Below, piece by piece: positions 19,159-27,576 of a DNA stretch of 64,000 nucleotides (position 1 is the first letter of the stretch; each line of letters starts with the position of its first letter). The position numbers and the translations under genes were made by a program. Source of the stretch: Polaromonas sp. (GTDB lineage: Bacteria > Pseudomonadota > Gammaproteobacteria > Burkholderiales > Burkholderiaceae_C); the NCBI RefSeq assembly GCF_016185115.1, contig NZ_JACPOF010000021.1:1-64000 (forward strand). Direction: 5' to 3'. Below the pieces are notes generated by a model. It was given only the letters and a program-made list of their open reading frames with translations. It was not told the DNA's origin and did not search any database.

Positions 19159-20718
19159 CTAGCCGGGCATGCGCGCAATCACCTGCGCCACCGCCGCTGT
19201 CAGCTTCTTCGCATAAGGCACATGCAAAAACTCGTTCGGCCCGTGTGCATTGCTCCTGGGGCCGAGCACGCCGCAGACCATCATCTGCGCCTTGGGAAAG
19301 CCCTGGCTCAGCATGTTCATCAGCGGTATGGTGCCGCCCTGGCCAATCGTGCCGCAGGGCGCACCGAAAAAGTTTTGCGAGGCTTCGTTGAGGGCATTTT
19401 CAAACCAGTCAACCGTGCCGGGCGCATTCCAGCCGGTCGCCCCGCCGTTGCTTTCAAAGGTGACTTTGGCGTTGTAGGGCGCGTTGTCTTCCAGCAGTTT
19501 TTTAAGCTCCTGCACCGCGGTGCCGGCGTCAATCAGCGGCGGAAAGCGCAGCGACAGCTTGAACGCCGTGTAGGGCCGCAGCACATTGCCGGCGTCCTTG
19601 AAAGCAGGGAAACCTTCGGCACCGGTCACGCTCAGCGTCGGCCGCCAGGTGCGGTTGAGCAGCGCCTCAAGCGGGTCGGTCGTCGTCGGCAGCGTGAAGG
19701 CGCTGGAGCCTTCGCAGTCGTAGTGCGCCCACGGAAATCGTTTGTACAGCTCGTCGCCCAGGATGGCGGCGGTGGCTTTGGCCTGGGCCATGCGGTCGGC
19801 CGGGATCTCGCAGTGAAAACTCTGCGGCAGCAGGCGGCCGGTCTTGCTGTCTTCAAGGCGGTCCAGCAGCTCGCGCATGATGCGAAAGCTCGACGGCACG
19901 ACGCCGCTCGCATCGCCGGAATGCACACCTTCGGTCAGCACCTCGACCTTGAGCACACCCCCGCCGTTGCCGCGCAGGCTGGTGGTCAGCCAGAGCTGGT
20001 CATAGTTGCCGGCGCCGGAGTCCAGGCAGACGACGAGGGCTACATCGCCGAGGCGGTCCTTGAGTGCCGTCACATAGGGCAGCAGGTCGTAGGAGCCGCT
20101 TTCCTCGCAGGTTTCGATCAGGCCAACGATGCGCGGATGCGGCACATTCTGGCTCTTGAGGGCCTGCACGGCCGCGATGCTGGCGTAAACGGCGTAACCG
20201 TCATCCGCACCGCCGCGGCCATACAGCAGGCCGTCTTCATATTTGGGTGTCCATGGGCCGAGGTCGCTGCGCCAGCCGCTGAACTCGGGTTGTTTGTCGA
20301 GGTGGCCGTACATCAAAACCGTTTGTGTCGATGTGATGGCCCCCACGCTCGACGCTTCGCGTTCTTCGCTGCCCCCCGAGGGGGCTGAGCTTGCTTGGGG
20401 CGGCCCTGCGCGGCGCTCGCCACGCGAGGCGGGAATCTCAAAAAACAGCACAGGCGTACGGCCTTCAAGGCGCACGATTTCGAGCGTCAGGCCCTCGACC
20501 TTCTGGGCTTCGACCCAGGTGGCGGCATTGCGCATGACAGTGTCGATGTAGCCGTGCTGCTTCCAGTCGCTGTCAAAGCCGGGCGACTTGGCCGGGATGG
20601 CGATGTAGTCGGACAGCTGTTTGACGATGTCGCTGTCCCACTGGCGCGTGACCTGTGACAGTGCCTGGGCGGCGTCAAGGATGTCGGCGGGGATTTCGCG
20701 GTGCAGGGGGGCATTCAT
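19159..20718 (-). CDS. M20-family metallopeptidase (dipeptidase-like) with a repeat-encoded insert
   Basis: 519 residues. The di-metal site is complete: LMYGHLDKQPE (His/Asp), GADDGYAVYAS (bridging Asp), ETCEESGS (Glu base and metal Glu), LDSGAGNYDQLW and the C-terminal AHGPNEFLHV (His). These fit the M20 dipeptidase/carnosinase-like branch acting on short peptides in the cytosol. About residues 100-127 (GERRAGPPQA..AP.GGS..) are encoded by a family A repeat inserted in frame just before the first metal-binding strand, and closely resemble the insert in the SulP protein of this window. The insert falls between EIPAS and STQTVLMYGH, probably a surface loop, and the rest of the frame is intact. 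Confidence 0.92.
   Translation of the reverse strand: MNAPLHREIPADILDAAQALSQVTRQWDSDIVKQLSDYIAIPAKSPGFDSDWKQHGYIDTVMRNAATWVEAQKVEGLTLEIVRLEGRTPVLFFEIPASRGERRAGPPQASSAPSGGSEEREASSVGAITSTQTVLMYGHLDKQPEFSGWRSDLGPWTPKYEDGLLYGRGGADDGYAVYASIAAVQALKSQNVPHPRIVGLIETCEESGSYDLLPYVTALKDRLGDVALVVCLDSGAGNYDQLWLTTSLRGNGGGVLKVEVLTEGVHSGDASGVVPSSFRIMRELLDRLEDSKTGRLLPQSFHCEIPADRMAQAKATAAILGDELYKRFPWAHYDCEGSSAFTLPTTTDPLEALLNRTWRPTLSVTGAEGFPAFKDAGNVLRPYTAFKLSLRFPPLIDAGTAVQELKKLLEDNAPYNAKVTFESNGGATGWNAPGTVDWFENALNEASQNFFGAPCGTIGQGGTIPLMNMLSQGFPKAQMMVCGVLGPRSNAHGPNEFLHVPYAKKLTAAVAQVIARMPG
20339..20421 (-). repeat. Family A dispersed repeat, copy 3, in frame within the M20 peptidase gene
   Basis: GCCCCCACGCTCGACGC then CTGCCCCCCGAGGGGGC and GGGGCGGCCC. 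It lies entirely within coding sequence and contributes about 27 codons without breaking the frame. Confidence 0.85.
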
Positions 20719-20842
20719 GAGGCAAACTCCAGACGGGCTCGGGTACAGGGAACATACTTTACGCCTCTGCCAAATCCCGCGCTACCTTGGAGACCATGCC
20801 GGGACCAAAATGACATCAAAACTTGAAAAGGATGATTCGTCA

Positions 20843-21646
20843 ATGAGACATTCCATACGAGTGGGCACAGGCGGCTGGACTTATGAGCCATGGCGCGACA
20901 ACTTTTTCCCCGAAGGCCTGCCGCACAGCCGCGAGCTTGAATACGCCAGCCGCCATCTCAGCGCCATCGAGGTCAATGGCACCTATTACGGCACGCTCAA
21001 GCCCGCCAGCTTCAAAAAGTGGCACGACGAAACGCCGGAAGGTTTTGTCTTTTCACTCAAGGCCACGCGTTACGCCACCAACCGGCGCATGCTGGCTGAT
21101 GCGGGCGAGTCCGTCACCCGTTTTGTGGAAAGCGGCATCAGCGAGCTCGGCGCCAAGCTCGGGCCCATCGTCTGGCAGTTCATGCCGGGCAAGGTGTTTG
21201 ATGCGGCGGATTTCGAAGCCTTCCTCACACTGCTGCCAGCAAAAGCGGACGGCATTGCGCTGCGCCATGTGGTCGATGTGCGCAATGAAAGTTTCATGAC
21301 GCCGGAGTTCCTGGCGCTGGCGCGCCGCTACAAGGTGGCCACGGTGTTTGCCGACGCAGAGCAGTTCCCGTCTTTCGCTGACCTCACCAGCGACTTCGCC
21401 TATGCACGCCTGATGATGAGCGACGCAGCGATTGACACCGGTTATGCCGGTGCCGCGCTTGATGCCTGGGCCGAACGGGCCAAATTGTGGGCTGCAGGTG
21501 ACGCACCCGATGATTTGCCGAGCATTGAAGATGTGCCGAAAAAGCAGGCGCCGCGCGATGTGTTCATCTTTTTCATCAACGGCGCGAAGGAGCGCGCGCC
21601 CGCTGCGGCCATGGCTTTGCTGCAGCGCCTTGGGTTTCAGGCCTGA
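20843..21646 (+). CDS. DUF72 (YecE-like) family protein
   Basis: 267 residues. Begins RVGTGGWTYEPWRDNFFPEGL, the DUF72 signature, and keeps the TIM-barrel-like pattern (ELEYASRHLSAIEVNGTYYG, FVFSLKATRYATN, VVDVRNESF, FIFFINGAKERAPAAA). Function unknown in this family. An ATG at 20810 would add 11 residues; 20843 is preferred because the conserved part starts there and AAAGG lies upstream. Divergent from the M20 gene, and tail-to-tail with the transporter gene, overlapping it by 10 bases. Confidence 0.88.
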   Translation: MRHSIRVGTGGWTYEPWRDNFFPEGLPHSRELEYASRHLSAIEVNGTYYGTLKPASFKKWHDETPEGFVFSLKATRYATNRRMLADAGESVTRFVESGISELGAKLGPIVWQFMPGKVFDAADFEAFLTLLPAKADGIALRHVVDVRNESFMTPEFLALARRYKVATVFADAEQFPSFADLTSDFAYARLMMSDAAIDTGYAGAALDAWAERAKLWAAGDAPDDLPSIEDVPKKQAPRDVFIFFINGAKERAPAAAMALLQRLGFQA

Positions 21647-23175
21647 AGGGCATTCACTTTTGAGCTGACACCACGGAATCGCCTGCGCATCAGCCATTCG
21701 ATCACTTCAAACACAGCCTCGCTGATCAGGGCCAGCGCCGCAGCGGGCAGCGCACCCGCCAGCAGCAGCCCGCGGTCATTGAGCGCCAGCCCGGTCACTA
21801 TGCGTTCGCCATACCCGCCCGCACCTATAAAGGCGGCAATGGTGGCCGTGCCAATCGCAATGGTGGTGGCGGTACGCACACCGGCCAGCAGCGTCGGCAA
21901 GGCCAGCGGCAGCTGCACCAGCCAGAGGTTTTGCCGGTTGGTCATGCCCAGCGCAATAGCGGCTTGGCGCAGGCCCTGCGGCACCTCATTCAAACCGGTC
22001 ACGGTGTTGCGCATGGTGGGCAGCAGCGCGTAAAGCGTGAGTGCGACCAGCGCGGGCAGTGTGCCAATGGCACCCATCCATGAAATGAGCACCGCCAGCA
22101 GCGCCAGCGAAGGCACGGTCTGCAACAAGCCAGCAAGCCCCAGCACGGCAGCACGCAGCCGCACATGCGGAAAGACAAGAATGGCCAGCGGCACAGCAAT
22201 CAGCAAAGCCAGCGCGACGGATGCGCCGACGAGCAGCAGATGCTGGCGCGTGAGACGTGCAAAGTCAGGGCCAAAAAGCTTGTCCGCAAAACCGCGCTGC
22301 GCAGAAGACGCCGCACCGCCCTGGAGGAAGTCACGCGCAATCACATCAAAACCCTGGCCCTGCAGCTCGGCGCGCGCATTCATGGCAATCATGGCGCGCT
22401 CGTCGATGCGGCCTTCGAGCTTTTGCAGCGCAGCCCACGCGGCCGGGAAGCGCGCCGGCACATCGAGTCGGTACAGCACCACGGCGTCATAGCGCGGAAA
22501 GTACTGGCGGTCGTCGCCGAGCACACGCAGGCCCAGGCTGTCGATTTTGGCGTCCGTCGTATAGATGTCGATCACATCGACCTGCTTCGCAGCTATGGCC
22601 CCATAGGCCAGGCCGTGGTCCAGCCCCGTTGGCGATTGCGGCAGCCGGTACTGCGCGGCCAGGCCCTTCCAGCCATCGGCACGGCCTATGAATTCATTGG
22701 ACAGGCCGAGCTTAAGCTCAGGGTGTTTTGCAAGGTCAGCCAGGGTGCGAATGCCCAGGCTGTCAGCACGGTCTGCGCGCATGGCGAGTGCGTAACCGTC
22801 GTTAAAACCAAAAGGCGCCGTCACGCCCAGACCAAAAGGCGCCAGCGCCGCATTCATCGCATCGCGCGACATCGGCTTATCGCTCTTGAGAATCTCCAGC
22901 GCAATCGTGCCCGTGTATTCGGCGTACAGCTCTATGCTGCCTGAGCGCAGGGCCTCATACACGATGGCTGTGTTGCCCAGCCCGTGGCGCACCACTGGCG
23001 GCGTCGCCACATGGGGGGCTGCGGTTTGCGCCAGCACCTCGGCGAGGATGTAGGACTCGGTAAACCGTTTGGAGCCAATGCGCAGCGGCTCGTCTGCAGC
23101 ATGTGAGAGTGTTGTGTTCAGCAGCCCTGTCAGCAGCAGTGCCTTGATAAAGCCGTGCAGGATGTGTCTGATCAC
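21637..23175 (-). CDS. Fused osmoprotectant-type ABC transporter: substrate-binding protein plus permease (OpuB/OpuC/YehZ-like)
   Basis: 512 residues. A signal peptide (to about residue 26) is followed by a glycine betaine/choline-type binding domain (IGSKRFTESYILAEVLAQ at 32-49, EYTGTIALEIL, YTTDAKIDSLGLRVL) to about residue 300. Then comes a permease domain with about six membrane segments and the EAA-like loop ALGMTNRQNLWLVQLPLALP. Fusions of these parts are known in the quaternary-amine uptake family; the usual fusion has the permease first, whereas here the binding domain is N-terminal. No ATPase gene is adjacent, so it must be encoded elsewhere. Likely substrates are betaines or similar, by family only. 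Confidence 0.88.
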   Translation of the reverse strand: MIRHILHGFIKALLLTGLLNTTLSHAADEPLRIGSKRFTESYILAEVLAQTAAPHVATPPVVRHGLGNTAIVYEALRSGSIELYAEYTGTIALEILKSDKPMSRDAMNAALAPFGLGVTAPFGFNDGYALAMRADRADSLGIRTLADLAKHPELKLGLSNEFIGRADGWKGLAAQYRLPQSPTGLDHGLAYGAIAAKQVDVIDIYTTDAKIDSLGLRVLGDDRQYFPRYDAVVLYRLDVPARFPAAWAALQKLEGRIDERAMIAMNARAELQGQGFDVIARDFLQGGAASSAQRGFADKLFGPDFARLTRQHLLLVGASVALALLIAVPLAILVFPHVRLRAAVLGLAGLLQTVPSLALLAVLISWMGAIGTLPALVALTLYALLPTMRNTVTGLNEVPQGLRQAAIALGMTNRQNLWLVQLPLALPTLLAGVRTATTIAIGTATIAAFIGAGGYGERIVTGLALNDRGLLLAGALPAAALALISEAVFEVIEWLMRRRFRGVSSKVNALQA

Positions 23176-23202
23176 TTGCGCGGCCTGCTGAAGGTATGAC
23201 CG

Positions 23203-24057
23203 CTAGGACTGGTCAGCCATGGCCTCGCCCAGCCTGATGCTGCGGCCGGGCGCCCACTCGGGGTTGAAGCTGAGCGGACCTTTGGGGAACAGCATCACGA
23301 CGGTAGAGCCGAGCAGAAAGCGTCCCATCTCATCGCCTTGCCTGATGTGTATGGCAGATGTCGGCTCATCCGGGTAGTCCCATGTGCGTACACCCCTGCC
23401 GCGCGGCGGATTCACCACGCCATGCCAGACGGTGGCCATGCTGCCGACGATGGTGGCGCCGACCAGCACCAGCACAAAAGGGCCGCGAGGTGACTCGAAC
23501 ACACAGACCACACGTTCGTTGCGCGCAAACAGGCCGGGCACACCTCGCGCGGTGACCGGGTTCACCGAGAACAGGTCGCCCGGCACATAAATCATGCGCA
23601 CAAGCCGGCCGTCACAGGGCATGTGGATGCGGTGGTAATCACGCGGGCTCAGGTAGAGCGTGGCAAAGCTGCCGTCCTGGTATTGCGCGCCCAGTGCGGC
23701 ATCACCGCCCACCAGTGCGGTGGTCGAATAGCTGTGGCCCTTGGCCTGAAAAATCTGGTCGCGTTCAATGCGCCCGAACTGGCTGATCGCGCCATCGACC
23801 GGCGAGATGAGGTCAGCGTTGGCGATGGGCCTTGCGCCGGGTTTGAGCGCCCGCGTGAAGAAGTCGTTAAAGCTTTTGTAGCTGGCGATGTCTGAATCCA
23901 GCGCTTCGCCCATGTTCACGTCGTACTTCGCCACAAAGCGGCGAATGATTTCTGTCGTCACCCAGCCTCGTTCTTTTGAAGCCACCCAACCCGCGAAGCT
24001 GGTGAGCGCCTGTTTGGGGAACAGGTATTGGGGAAGGACGGCTGATCTGTCGGACAC
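23203..24057 (-). CDS. psd: Phosphatidylserine decarboxylase proenzyme
   Basis: 284 residues from the GTG at 24057, where the conserved SDRSAVLPQYLFPKQALTSFAG begins; a GTG at 24111 would add 18 residues and overlap the upstream gene. The autocleavage motif LGST (FLLGSTVVMLFP, near residue 249) lies close to the C-terminus and generates the pyruvoyl alpha chain. YLSPRDYHRIHMPCDG contains the conserved His/Asp region. It makes phosphatidylethanolamine from phosphatidylserine at the inner membrane. Downstream of the hydroxypyruvate isomerase gene on the same strand. Confidence 0.95.
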   Translation of the reverse strand: MSDRSAVLPQYLFPKQALTSFAGWVASKERGWVTTEIIRRFVAKYDVNMGEALDSDIASYKSFNDFFTRALKPGARPIANADLISPVDGAISQFGRIERDQIFQAKGHSYSTTALVGGDAALGAQYQDGSFATLYLSPRDYHRIHMPCDGRLVRMIYVPGDLFSVNPVTARGVPGLFARNERVVCVFESPRGPFVLVLVGATIVGSMATVWHGVVNPPRGRGVRTWDYPDEPTSAIHIRQGDEMGRFLLGSTVVMLFPKGPLSFNPEWAPGRSIRLGEAMADQS

Positions 24058-24100
24058 GTGTGCTTTTGGTGTGAAGGTGGGTGCGATTCTATCGAGCGTC

Positions 24101-24940
24101 TCACCCTGCACGCTGTAAGCCAGCCGCCCGAAGCCAGCCCAGTCCCGCGGAAGTCGCCCCCGGCTGATTGCCGCGCACGGGCTGGTATTCGCCGGCTATC
24201 CAGCCCTGATAGCCCAGCTCTTCAAGCACCGAAAAAAGATAGGGATAGTTGAGCTCGCCAATGTCAGGCTCATTGCGCCCGGGCGAACCCGCCACCTGAA
24301 TATGGCCCACGTCGCCGGTCGGGATGTATTTGCGCAGCTTCATGGCCACATCGCCCTCCACCACCTGGCAGTGGTAAAGGTCCATCTGCACCTTGAGGTT
24401 TTTTGCGCCTACCTGTCGCAGGATTTCATGCGCATGGTCCTGGCGGTTCAAAAAATAGCGCGGAATGTCGCGCGTGTTGATGGGTTCGATCAGCAGCTTG
24501 ATGTCCAGCGGTTCGGCCATGCGGGCAGCGTGACGCAGGTTGCTGACATAGGTCGGCTGCACGGTCTCGCGGTCCACGCCTTCCGGCACCACACCGGCCA
24601 TCACGTGAATCCGCGGGCATGACAGCGCGCTTGCATAGGCCAGTGCAATGTCAATCCCGGCATTGAACTCTGCCTCGCGTCCGGGCACACAGCCCAGGCC
24701 CTTCTGTCCTGACGACCACGCGCGTTCTATGGTGGCTGCATCAATGCCCGCGGGCGGCGCGTTGATGAGCACCAGCGACAGTCCATGGGCCGAAAGTAGC
24801 GACTTCAGTTCATCGACAGGCCATGCATAGGGGGAGAGGATTTCAACACCGGTAAAGCCGTCTCGGGCAGCTGCTCCAAAGCGTTCGTCAGGTGGCAGCT
24901 CGGCGTACATCCAGCTGAGGTTGGCGGCAAATTCAGGCAT
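24101..24940 (-). CDS. hyi: Hydroxypyruvate isomerase
   Basis: 279 residues, TIM-barrel xylose isomerase-like fold. It starts PEFAANLSWMYAELPPDERF and has the family segments GFTGVEILSPYAWP, LIEPINTRDIPRYFLN, MDLYHCQVVEGD, HIQVAGSPGRNEPD and GWIAGEYQPV, supplying the metal ligands (Glu, Asp, His, Glu). It interconverts hydroxypyruvate and tartronate semialdehyde in glyoxylate metabolism. The ATG at 24940 is 2 bases after the end of the SulP gene, so the two are probably co-transcribed. Other glyoxylate genes (gcl, glxR) are not nearby. Confidence 0.9.
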   Translation of the reverse strand: MPEFAANLSWMYAELPPDERFGAAARDGFTGVEILSPYAWPVDELKSLLSAHGLSLVLINAPPAGIDAATIERAWSSGQKGLGCVPGREAEFNAGIDIALAYASALSCPRIHVMAGVVPEGVDRETVQPTYVSNLRHAARMAEPLDIKLLIEPINTRDIPRYFLNRQDHAHEILRQVGAKNLKVQMDLYHCQVVEGDVAMKLRKYIPTGDVGHIQVAGSPGRNEPDIGELNYPYLFSVLEELGYQGWIAGEYQPVRGNQPGATSAGLGWLRAAGLQRAG

Positions 24941-24942
24941 GG

Positions 24943-26865
24943 TCAGACATTGTTTGTGGTCTCCGGCGGCGGCACGCTTTTGCACTCCCAGAATATGCGT
25001 GCAGTGCAAGCCCTGCAGATCTGCGGGTCGAGTTTGGGGAAGATGGTGGCAATTGCGGTGCGCTTGTCGGGGAACTGGTGCTCGGGCCCCAGCAGCCGCG
25101 TAAAGCCTGTCGTCTGCCACATCGCAATGACTTCGGGGCGCGGCCTGTGGAAGTACAGGTCACCGCCTATGGCGCGGCGCGCATTGAGTTCGGCCTCCCA
25201 GAGCTCGGCACCCGCGAGGTCTATGAAGTTCATGCTTTTGCCCATGACGAGCAAATGTTTTTGCACCGGCGGGGTGTGGCGCAGGGCGTGAAGTGTGTCT
25301 GCCACATGCTGGGTGGCACCGAAATAAACCTCACCCTCCATCCTCAGGAGCTTGAGTTGCGGGCACTCAGGCAAAAATAGCGCCCCCACGCTTGTCACTT
25401 CGTGTACTGCGCTGCCCCCCGGGGGGGCTGGCCTTGCTTGGGGCGGCCCGGCGCGGCGGCCGTGCGTGATTGCTTGCGACGCGTCATCAATCACCACAAA
25501 CTGCCGCTCCTGCCCCCAGCCGTCAAAGCCCATGGTGCGCATGGCGGGTTTTGAGGTGCGGTAAAGAAATGACATCAGCGACAGCAGGGTGCCGAGCAGA
25601 ATGGCCATCTCCAGCCTGATGGTGACGGTGGCCACCATGGTGGCAAAGGCGACGGCAAACTCGGTCTGGCTCAAGCTGAAGAGCTGTTTCCAGCGCGGGA
25701 TATCCAGCAGCGTGATGGCCACCAGCATGAGCAAGGCGGCCAGCGCGGCCATCGGGATGCGCGCCAGCAGGGATGAACTCACCGCCACAAGACCCAGCAG
25801 CAGCAATGCAGAAAAAACGGCCGCCAGCGGTGTGCGCGCACCCGCCTGCAGATTCGGCATGGAGCGGTTCATGGACCCGCAGGACACGTAACACGAGAAA
25901 AAACCGCCCACGATGTTGGACAGGCCCTGGCCGCGAAACTCGCGGTTGGCATCAATGCGCTGACCGGAGCGCGCAGCAACCGCCTTGGCAATCGAGATGG
26001 CCTGGCCCAGCGCCACAATCGTCAATGCAAAAGCCAGCCCCAGCAGGTCGGGCACGGCGGCCCAGTTGATGCGCGGCAGTTCAAACCTGGGCCAGGGCGT
26101 GCTGAGCGCGCCCACCGTGCGCAAGGCCTGCATCGGCGAAACCGGATTGGTGGTGAAGTGCAGCCAGAGCATGGTGCCAGCTGTGGCCACCGCAAGACCC
26201 ATCAGCATGTAAGGCCAGTTGGGCCGCAGGCGGCGCACGCCAAATGCCACGATGGCCGTGACCGCAGCCACCAGCAATGCCGCCGGTTGCGCATGCGTGG
26301 CCTGCGAGACCACATGCTTCAACACCCCGGCAGCGCCATGCTCGGCTGCAGGCGCAAGCCCCAATAAATCGGGCAGGGCATACACCGCAATCAGCAGGGC
26401 CGCGCCTGACGTAAAACCAAACAGTGCGGCAGGCGAAATGAAATTGGCCAGGCTGCCCAGCCTGAGCGCGCCTATCAGCCACTGCATGATGCCCACCATG
26501 ATGGTGACGACCAGCGCCAGCTGGATATAGGCCGGGCTGAAGGCAAAGGCCAGCGGCGACAGCATGGCAAACAGGGCCAGAGAATTGGCATTGGTCGGCC
26601 CCGACATCACATGCCAGCTGGAGCCGAACAGCGCCGCGATGATGCAGGGAATGACGGCCGTGTAGAGCCCGTATTCAGGCGGCAGCCCGGCCAGCGTGGC
26701 AAAGGCAATGCCCTGCGGCAACACCAGCACGGCGCCCAGCAAACCGGCCAGCGCGTCGGCGCGCAGCGTGTCACGCGAGACACGTTGTACCCAGTCGCCA
26801 AAGAGGCGCTCAAGCAGCGGCGTTGCGCCGCGCGGGTGTTGAGCTTCTGTGGATGCCTGCGTCAT
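24943..26865 (-). CDS. SulP-family anion transporter with STAS domain and repeat-encoded insert
   Basis: 640 residues. The N-terminal membrane domain has 10-14 segments and the SulP signature region VLPQGIAFATLAGLPPEYGL at about residues 50-69, with MSGPTNANSLALFA after it. A cytoplasmic STAS-like domain occupies about residues 440-610 (LKLLRMEGEVYFGATQHV, SMNFIDLAGAELWE). The family exchanges or symports sulfate, bicarbonate or dicarboxylates; substrate not determinable. About residues 468-495 (GRRAGPPQARPAPPGGSAVH and on) come from a family A repeat inserted in frame between the membrane and STAS parts. A Cys-bearing tail (QICRACTARIFWECK) is unusual and may bind metal. Followed by hyi after 2 bases. 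Confidence 0.9.
   Translation of the reverse strand: MTQASTEAQHPRGATPLLERLFGDWVQRVSRDTLRADALAGLLGAVLVLPQGIAFATLAGLPPEYGLYTAVIPCIIAALFGSSWHVMSGPTNANSLALFAMLSPLAFAFSPAYIQLALVVTIMVGIMQWLIGALRLGSLANFISPAALFGFTSGAALLIAVYALPDLLGLAPAAEHGAAGVLKHVVSQATHAQPAALLVAAVTAIVAFGVRRLRPNWPYMLMGLAVATAGTMLWLHFTTNPVSPMQALRTVGALSTPWPRFELPRINWAAVPDLLGLAFALTIVALGQAISIAKAVAARSGQRIDANREFRGQGLSNIVGGFFSCYVSCGSMNRSMPNLQAGARTPLAAVFSALLLLGLVAVSSSLLARIPMAALAALLMLVAITLLDIPRWKQLFSLSQTEFAVAFATMVATVTIRLEMAILLGTLLSLMSFLYRTSKPAMRTMGFDGWGQERQFVVIDDASQAITHGRRAGPPQARPAPPGGSAVHEVTSVGALFLPECPQLKLLRMEGEVYFGATQHVADTLHALRHTPPVQKHLLVMGKSMNFIDLAGAELWEAELNARRAIGGDLYFHRPRPEVIAMWQTTGFTRLLGPEHQFPDKRTAIATIFPKLDPQICRACTARIFWECKSVPPPETTNNV
25382..25461 (-). 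repeat. Family A dispersed repeat, copy 4, in frame within the SulP gene
   Basis: GCCCCCACGCTTGTCACTTCGTG, then CTGCCCCCCGGGGGGGC and GCTTGGGGCGGCCCGGCG. Same orientation and same reading frame relative to the host gene as the copy in the M20 peptidase gene. Confidence 0.88.
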
Positions 26866-26909
26866 GGTGAAGAGGCAAGGATAACCCGCTCAAGGCTTGC
26901 GCAGGGCGG

Positions 26910-27518
26910 TCAGCGGCGCTGCACCTTGAACACGGCACGGCTGGCCCGTGCATTCGGCCAGAGCCGCACTTCGCGACCTTCCTGGAGGCCGAACTGGTCA
27001 AGGATGTCGAGCCTGTTCTGGGTGGCCAGCGCCTCGAAATCTTCAAGTGTTCCGACGCGGATATTGGGCGTGTCGTACCACTGGTAGGGCAGCACGCGGG
27101 TCACCGGCATGCGGCCGCGCAGCACGGCCAGGCGGTTGCGCCAGTAACCAAAGTTGGGAAACGCCACCACGCCCATGCGGCCGACACGGGCGGTTTCCAT
27201 CAGCATGGTTTCGGCATTGCGCAAATGCTGCAGCGTGTCGATCTGCAGCACCACGTCAAAACTGTTGTCGCCGAACATGGCAAGGCCCGCTTCGAGATCG
27301 AGCTGCAGGACATTGACACCGCGGGCCACGCAGGCCTGCACATTGGCGTCGTTGATCTCCACACCGTAGCCCGAGCAACCGCGCTCGCGGATCAGGTGGT
27401 CAAGCAGCTCACCTGTGCCGCAACCCAGGTCAAGCACACGCGAGCCTTGCGGCACCAGACGCGCTATCGACAGCAGGTCTGGCGATGGCTGGGCGGTCAT
27501 ATCGGTGATCGGGGTCAT
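26910..27518 (-). CDS. metW: Methionine biosynthesis protein MetW
   Basis: 202 residues from ATG 27518. Class I methyltransferase fold with motif I VLDLGCGTGELLDHL and the MetW-typical LQIDTLQHLRNAETML and FPNFGYWRNRLAVLRGRMPV. MetW is known to associate with MetX in many proteobacteria and to support homoserine acylation; its own methyltransferase activity is unclear. It follows metX by 58 bases on the same strand and should share the SAM-responsive leader upstream of metX. Confidence 0.94.
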   Translation of the reverse strand: MTPITDMTAQPSPDLLSIARLVPQGSRVLDLGCGTGELLDHLIRERGCSGYGVEINDANVQACVARGVNVLQLDLEAGLAMFGDNSFDVVLQIDTLQHLRNAETMLMETARVGRMGVVAFPNFGYWRNRLAVLRGRMPVTRVLPYQWYDTPNIRVGTLEDFEALATQNRLDILDQFGLQEGREVRLWPNARASRAVFKVQRR

Positions 27519-27576
27519 TGAGAAACCTTCGTGCTGCGCACTGCGGTGCAAACGCCTTCGGGCGGCCGGGCGGCGT

